Shown here in pieces: positions 62,086 through 64,000 of a stretch of 64,000 nt of DNA (positions are counted from its first letter, which is position 1; the number at the start of each line of letters is the position of its first letter). A program made the position numbers and the translations under genes. The notes beneath the pieces are model-generated. The model was given only the letters and a program-made list of their open reading frames with translations, did not search any database and was not told where the DNA came from. Source of the DNA: BQWY01 sp046351095 (lineage in GTDB: Bacteria > Nitrospirota > Nitrospiria > Nitrospirales > Nitrospiraceae); NCBI GenBank assembly GCA_046351095.1, contig JAXLZC010000001.1:1426001-1490000 (forward strand), written 5' to 3'.

Positions 62086-63984
62086 TTACTCCTTCGCGCC
62101 CGCCTTCATGACATCTCGCCCTCCGACGCGACCGGCGGCCTTTTCCAACCGCAAGGTATCCAACTGCGCCGTTAAGAGGGCTTCTTCCTCGACCCGACCG
62201 GCCTGACTCGCCGCTTTTAATTGCCGCATGCAATCGGCGAGTTGGAGCTCCCACCGGCGCCGCGACAAACTCTCGAAACACCCTCGCACGGAAGCACGCA
62301 CATCTTCGTCGTGCCGCTCCAGCAACGACAACTCCGCCGCAAGCGGCCCCATCTCGGGGTCGTCCGCCACAGCATCCAACAACGCCCGTAATTGAATACG
62401 CCCATCGACGCTACGGTGGCGCAACGCCGCCTCGACGAGCGCCCGATACGCCGGCACCGTAAACAGATTGGGCAATAACTGCGTGACGTCTGCTGCATTC
62501 AGCGCACCTTGCAGCAGCAAGTGGACCATCTCGCGCTCTTCCCGCGGTTCGCCGCGGCGTGGACCGCGCGAGGCAGACACCGGCTTATTCGCCGCTCCCG
62601 ACGCCGATGACGGGAGCGCGCGACTCGGTCCGCTCTGCGCACTGGACGCAGCGCCCGCATCCGCCTTCACCGCCGTCAGTTGTTCGCGCAAACGCGTCTC
62701 GCTGAGGCCCAACCGTTCGGCGATACGATGCACCCGCTCGTCGCGTTCGATGGGATGCTGAATCTTCTGCACGATCTTCAGTACCGCATCGGCACAACGG
62801 ACCTTGTCTTCGATGCGCGCGTTGGGGCCGACCGTCGCCAAACTCTGCTCCAACGCAAAATCCCACAAGCTCGGCGCCTGCGACATCAACGTCTGAAAGG
62901 CCGCCGCGCCCTGCGCCCGCACGTACGTATCCGGGTCCTCGCCCCACGGCAGGGACATGACCGTGACGCTCAACCCGCTGTCCACGAACAGATCGAGCGA
63001 CCGCAACGCCGCGCGTACACCGGCCGCATCGGGATCGAATAACAACACGACCTGCTTCACGTAGCGGCGAATCATCCGCACATGCTCGGCCGTCAACGCT
63101 GTGCCGAGGGTGGCGACCGTCTGGCGAATGCCAGCTTGATGCAGCGCAATCGCGTCGAAATAGCCTTCGACGATAATCAGGTGATCCGCGCGTCCGGCCG
63201 CATCGTGCGCCAGGTCGAGCCCGTACAACGTCTGGCCCTTGTGAAAAAGCGGCGTCTCTTGCGAGTTGAGATATTTCGGTATGCCGTCGCCAACCGACCG
63301 TCCGCCGAATCCCACCACGCGGCGGCGTAAGTCGGTGATGGGAAACATCACCCGCTCTTTGAAATAGTCGTGCCATCCGGGGCGACGCCCCGCCTGCCCC
63401 TCCGCCGCATTGGGCCGAGCGAGTCCCGCCTGATTGAGCTCGGCCGGCGTGAAGCCCTTCGCCGTCAATGTCCGTACCAACCGCTCCCATTCGCGCGGCG
63501 CATAACCGATCTGAAACTGCGCGATGGTCTCCGGCGTAATCCCGCGCCGCTCTAAGTACTCTCGCCCGGGGCGCCCGACGGCGGGATCTTGCAGCGTCTC
63601 GACGAACAACTGCCGAGCCGCCTCGTTCATCTGCTCCAACCGACGCCGCACCTGGGCATCTCGGTCGGCCTCGGGTCCTCGTGCCTCCGGGACATCGACC
63701 CCGACCCGACGGCCGAGTTCGCGCACGGCCTCGGGGAACACCAGCCCGGAGACCTTCATGTAAAAGGAAACGACGTCACCGCTCACGCCGCAGCCGAAAC
63801 AATGGAACAGCTGGCGCGAGGGACTGACCGTGAAGGAGGGACTGCGGTCATCGTGAAAGGGACAACGTGCCTTAAAATTCTGCCCGGCGCGCGTCAACGT
63901 CACGTGACCGGAAACCACGTCCACAATGTCCAGACGCTCTTTGATCTGCGCCAATACGGCGTCGGCAATGAGGCCACGACTCAC
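62086..63984 (-). CDS. dnaG: DNA primase
   Basis: A 632-residue primase. N-terminal zinc-binding domain (CPFH...FHCFGC, residues ~41-65), Toprim-containing polymerase core (IIVEGYFDAIALHQAG and FDPDAAGVRAA) and a C-terminal helicase-binding domain (~480-632). It lays RNA primers for lagging-strand synthesis. The start is GTG at 63984 with GGGAGG upstream. An Ala/Ser-rich linker at ~445-475 separates core and C-terminal domain. Confidence 0.97.
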   Translation of the reverse strand: MSRGLIADAVLAQIKERLDIVDVVSGHVTLTRAGQNFKARCPFHDDRSPSFTVSPSRQLFHCFGCGVSGDVVSFYMKVSGLVFPEAVRELGRRVGVDVPEARGPEADRDAQVRRRLEQMNEAARQLFVETLQDPAVGRPGREYLERRGITPETIAQFQIGYAPREWERLVRTLTAKGFTPAELNQAGLARPNAAEGQAGRRPGWHDYFKERVMFPITDLRRRVVGFGGRSVGDGIPKYLNSQETPLFHKGQTLYGLDLAHDAAGRADHLIIVEGYFDAIALHQAGIRQTVATLGTALTAEHVRMIRRYVKQVVLLFDPDAAGVRAALRSLDLFVDSGLSVTVMSLPWGEDPDTYVRAQGAAAFQTLMSQAPSLWDFALEQSLATVGPNARIEDKVRCADAVLKIVQKIQHPIERDERVHRIAERLGLSETRLREQLTAVKADAGAASSAQSGPSRALPSSASGAANKPVSASRGPRRGEPREEREMVHLLLQGALNAADVTQLLPNLFTVPAYRALVEAALRHRSVDGRIQLRALLDAVADDPEMGPLAAELSLLERHDEDVRASVRGCFESLSRRRWELQLADCMRQLKAASQAGRVEEEALLTAQLDTLRLEKAAGRVGGRDVMKAGAKE

Positions 63985-64000
63985 GAGACGGCACCCTCCC

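Noticed and set aside
1..64000. Mobile elements, prophage or CRISPR arrays.
   Set aside because: No transposase or integrase, no phage structural gene and no regularly spaced direct repeats were found; the Com-like proteins alone are not evidence of a prophage.

Overview
The window is a GC-rich chromosomal segment from a Gram-negative bacterium: it has TonB/ExbBD, a TonB-dependent receptor, a porin, several lipoproteins and a periplasmic chelatase. The combination of an ilvB-ilvH-ilvC-psd-pssA-leuA-leuB-asd chain, a Leu T-box, an mreBCD-mrdA-rodA-rng block and dnaG-rpoD suggests the phylum Nitrospirota (Nitrospira-like). This is inferred from gene content and order, because there is no rRNA in the window to confirm it. 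No insertion sequence, prophage, CRISPR array or origin was seen.

Bases 1-28,400 are mostly plus-strand and concern metals and envelope redox chemistry. After a truncated M32 carboxypeptidase, a Panacea-like protein and a Fur-family regulator come a ferric-iron ABC importer, then ExbB-ExbD-TonB. A lipoprotein ApbE flavin transferase faces a Fur-boxed operon: a small zinc ribbon, a porin, a lipoprotein, an FMN-binding protein carrying the SGAT flavinylation motif, and a four-helix His-containing membrane protein, closed by a clear terminator. Then come an HD-GYP protein, a di-haem peroxidase, a second copy of the zinc ribbon, an AraC regulator, a MacA/LolD-like exporter with two FtsX-type permeases, a second TonB, a TonB-dependent receptor, an exported CbiX-like chelatase, a PepSY-type membrane protein and a delta-60-repeat lipoprotein. 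Two bacterioferritin subunits follow on the minus strand. One has most of the ferroxidase ligands but no haem Met; the other has the haem Met but a degraded ferroxidase site. Three 15-bp operators of the same 7-1-7 form tie the zinc-ribbon/porin operon, the second tonB and the bacterioferritins into one putative Fur regulon.

Bases 29,700-44,900 are conserved housekeeping genes, nearly all minus-strand: topA, dprA, rng, rodA, mrdA, mreD, mreC, mreB, an RDD membrane protein, then a divergent SurA/PpiD-like protein, queA, a SpoIID-domain protein and DUF2905. An almost perfect AT-rich 26-bp inverted repeat lies between the convergent SurA-like gene and queA.

Bases 44,950-55,730 hold the branched-chain amino acid and phosphatidylethanolamine genes, transcribed ilvB, ilvH, ilvC, psd, pssA, leuA, cupin, leuB, NHL-repeat protein, asd. 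A T-box leader with a CUC (Leu) specifier sits between pssA and leuA and can set the downstream half of the chain according to leucyl-tRNA charging.

Bases 55,800-64,000 hold a glutaredoxin-like gene whose 3' end is antisense to the RNase P RNA gene, an HDOD response regulator, an M48 lipoprotein peptidase, a coiled-coil zinc-ribbon protein, a CAT-anticodon tRNA, rpoD and dnaG.
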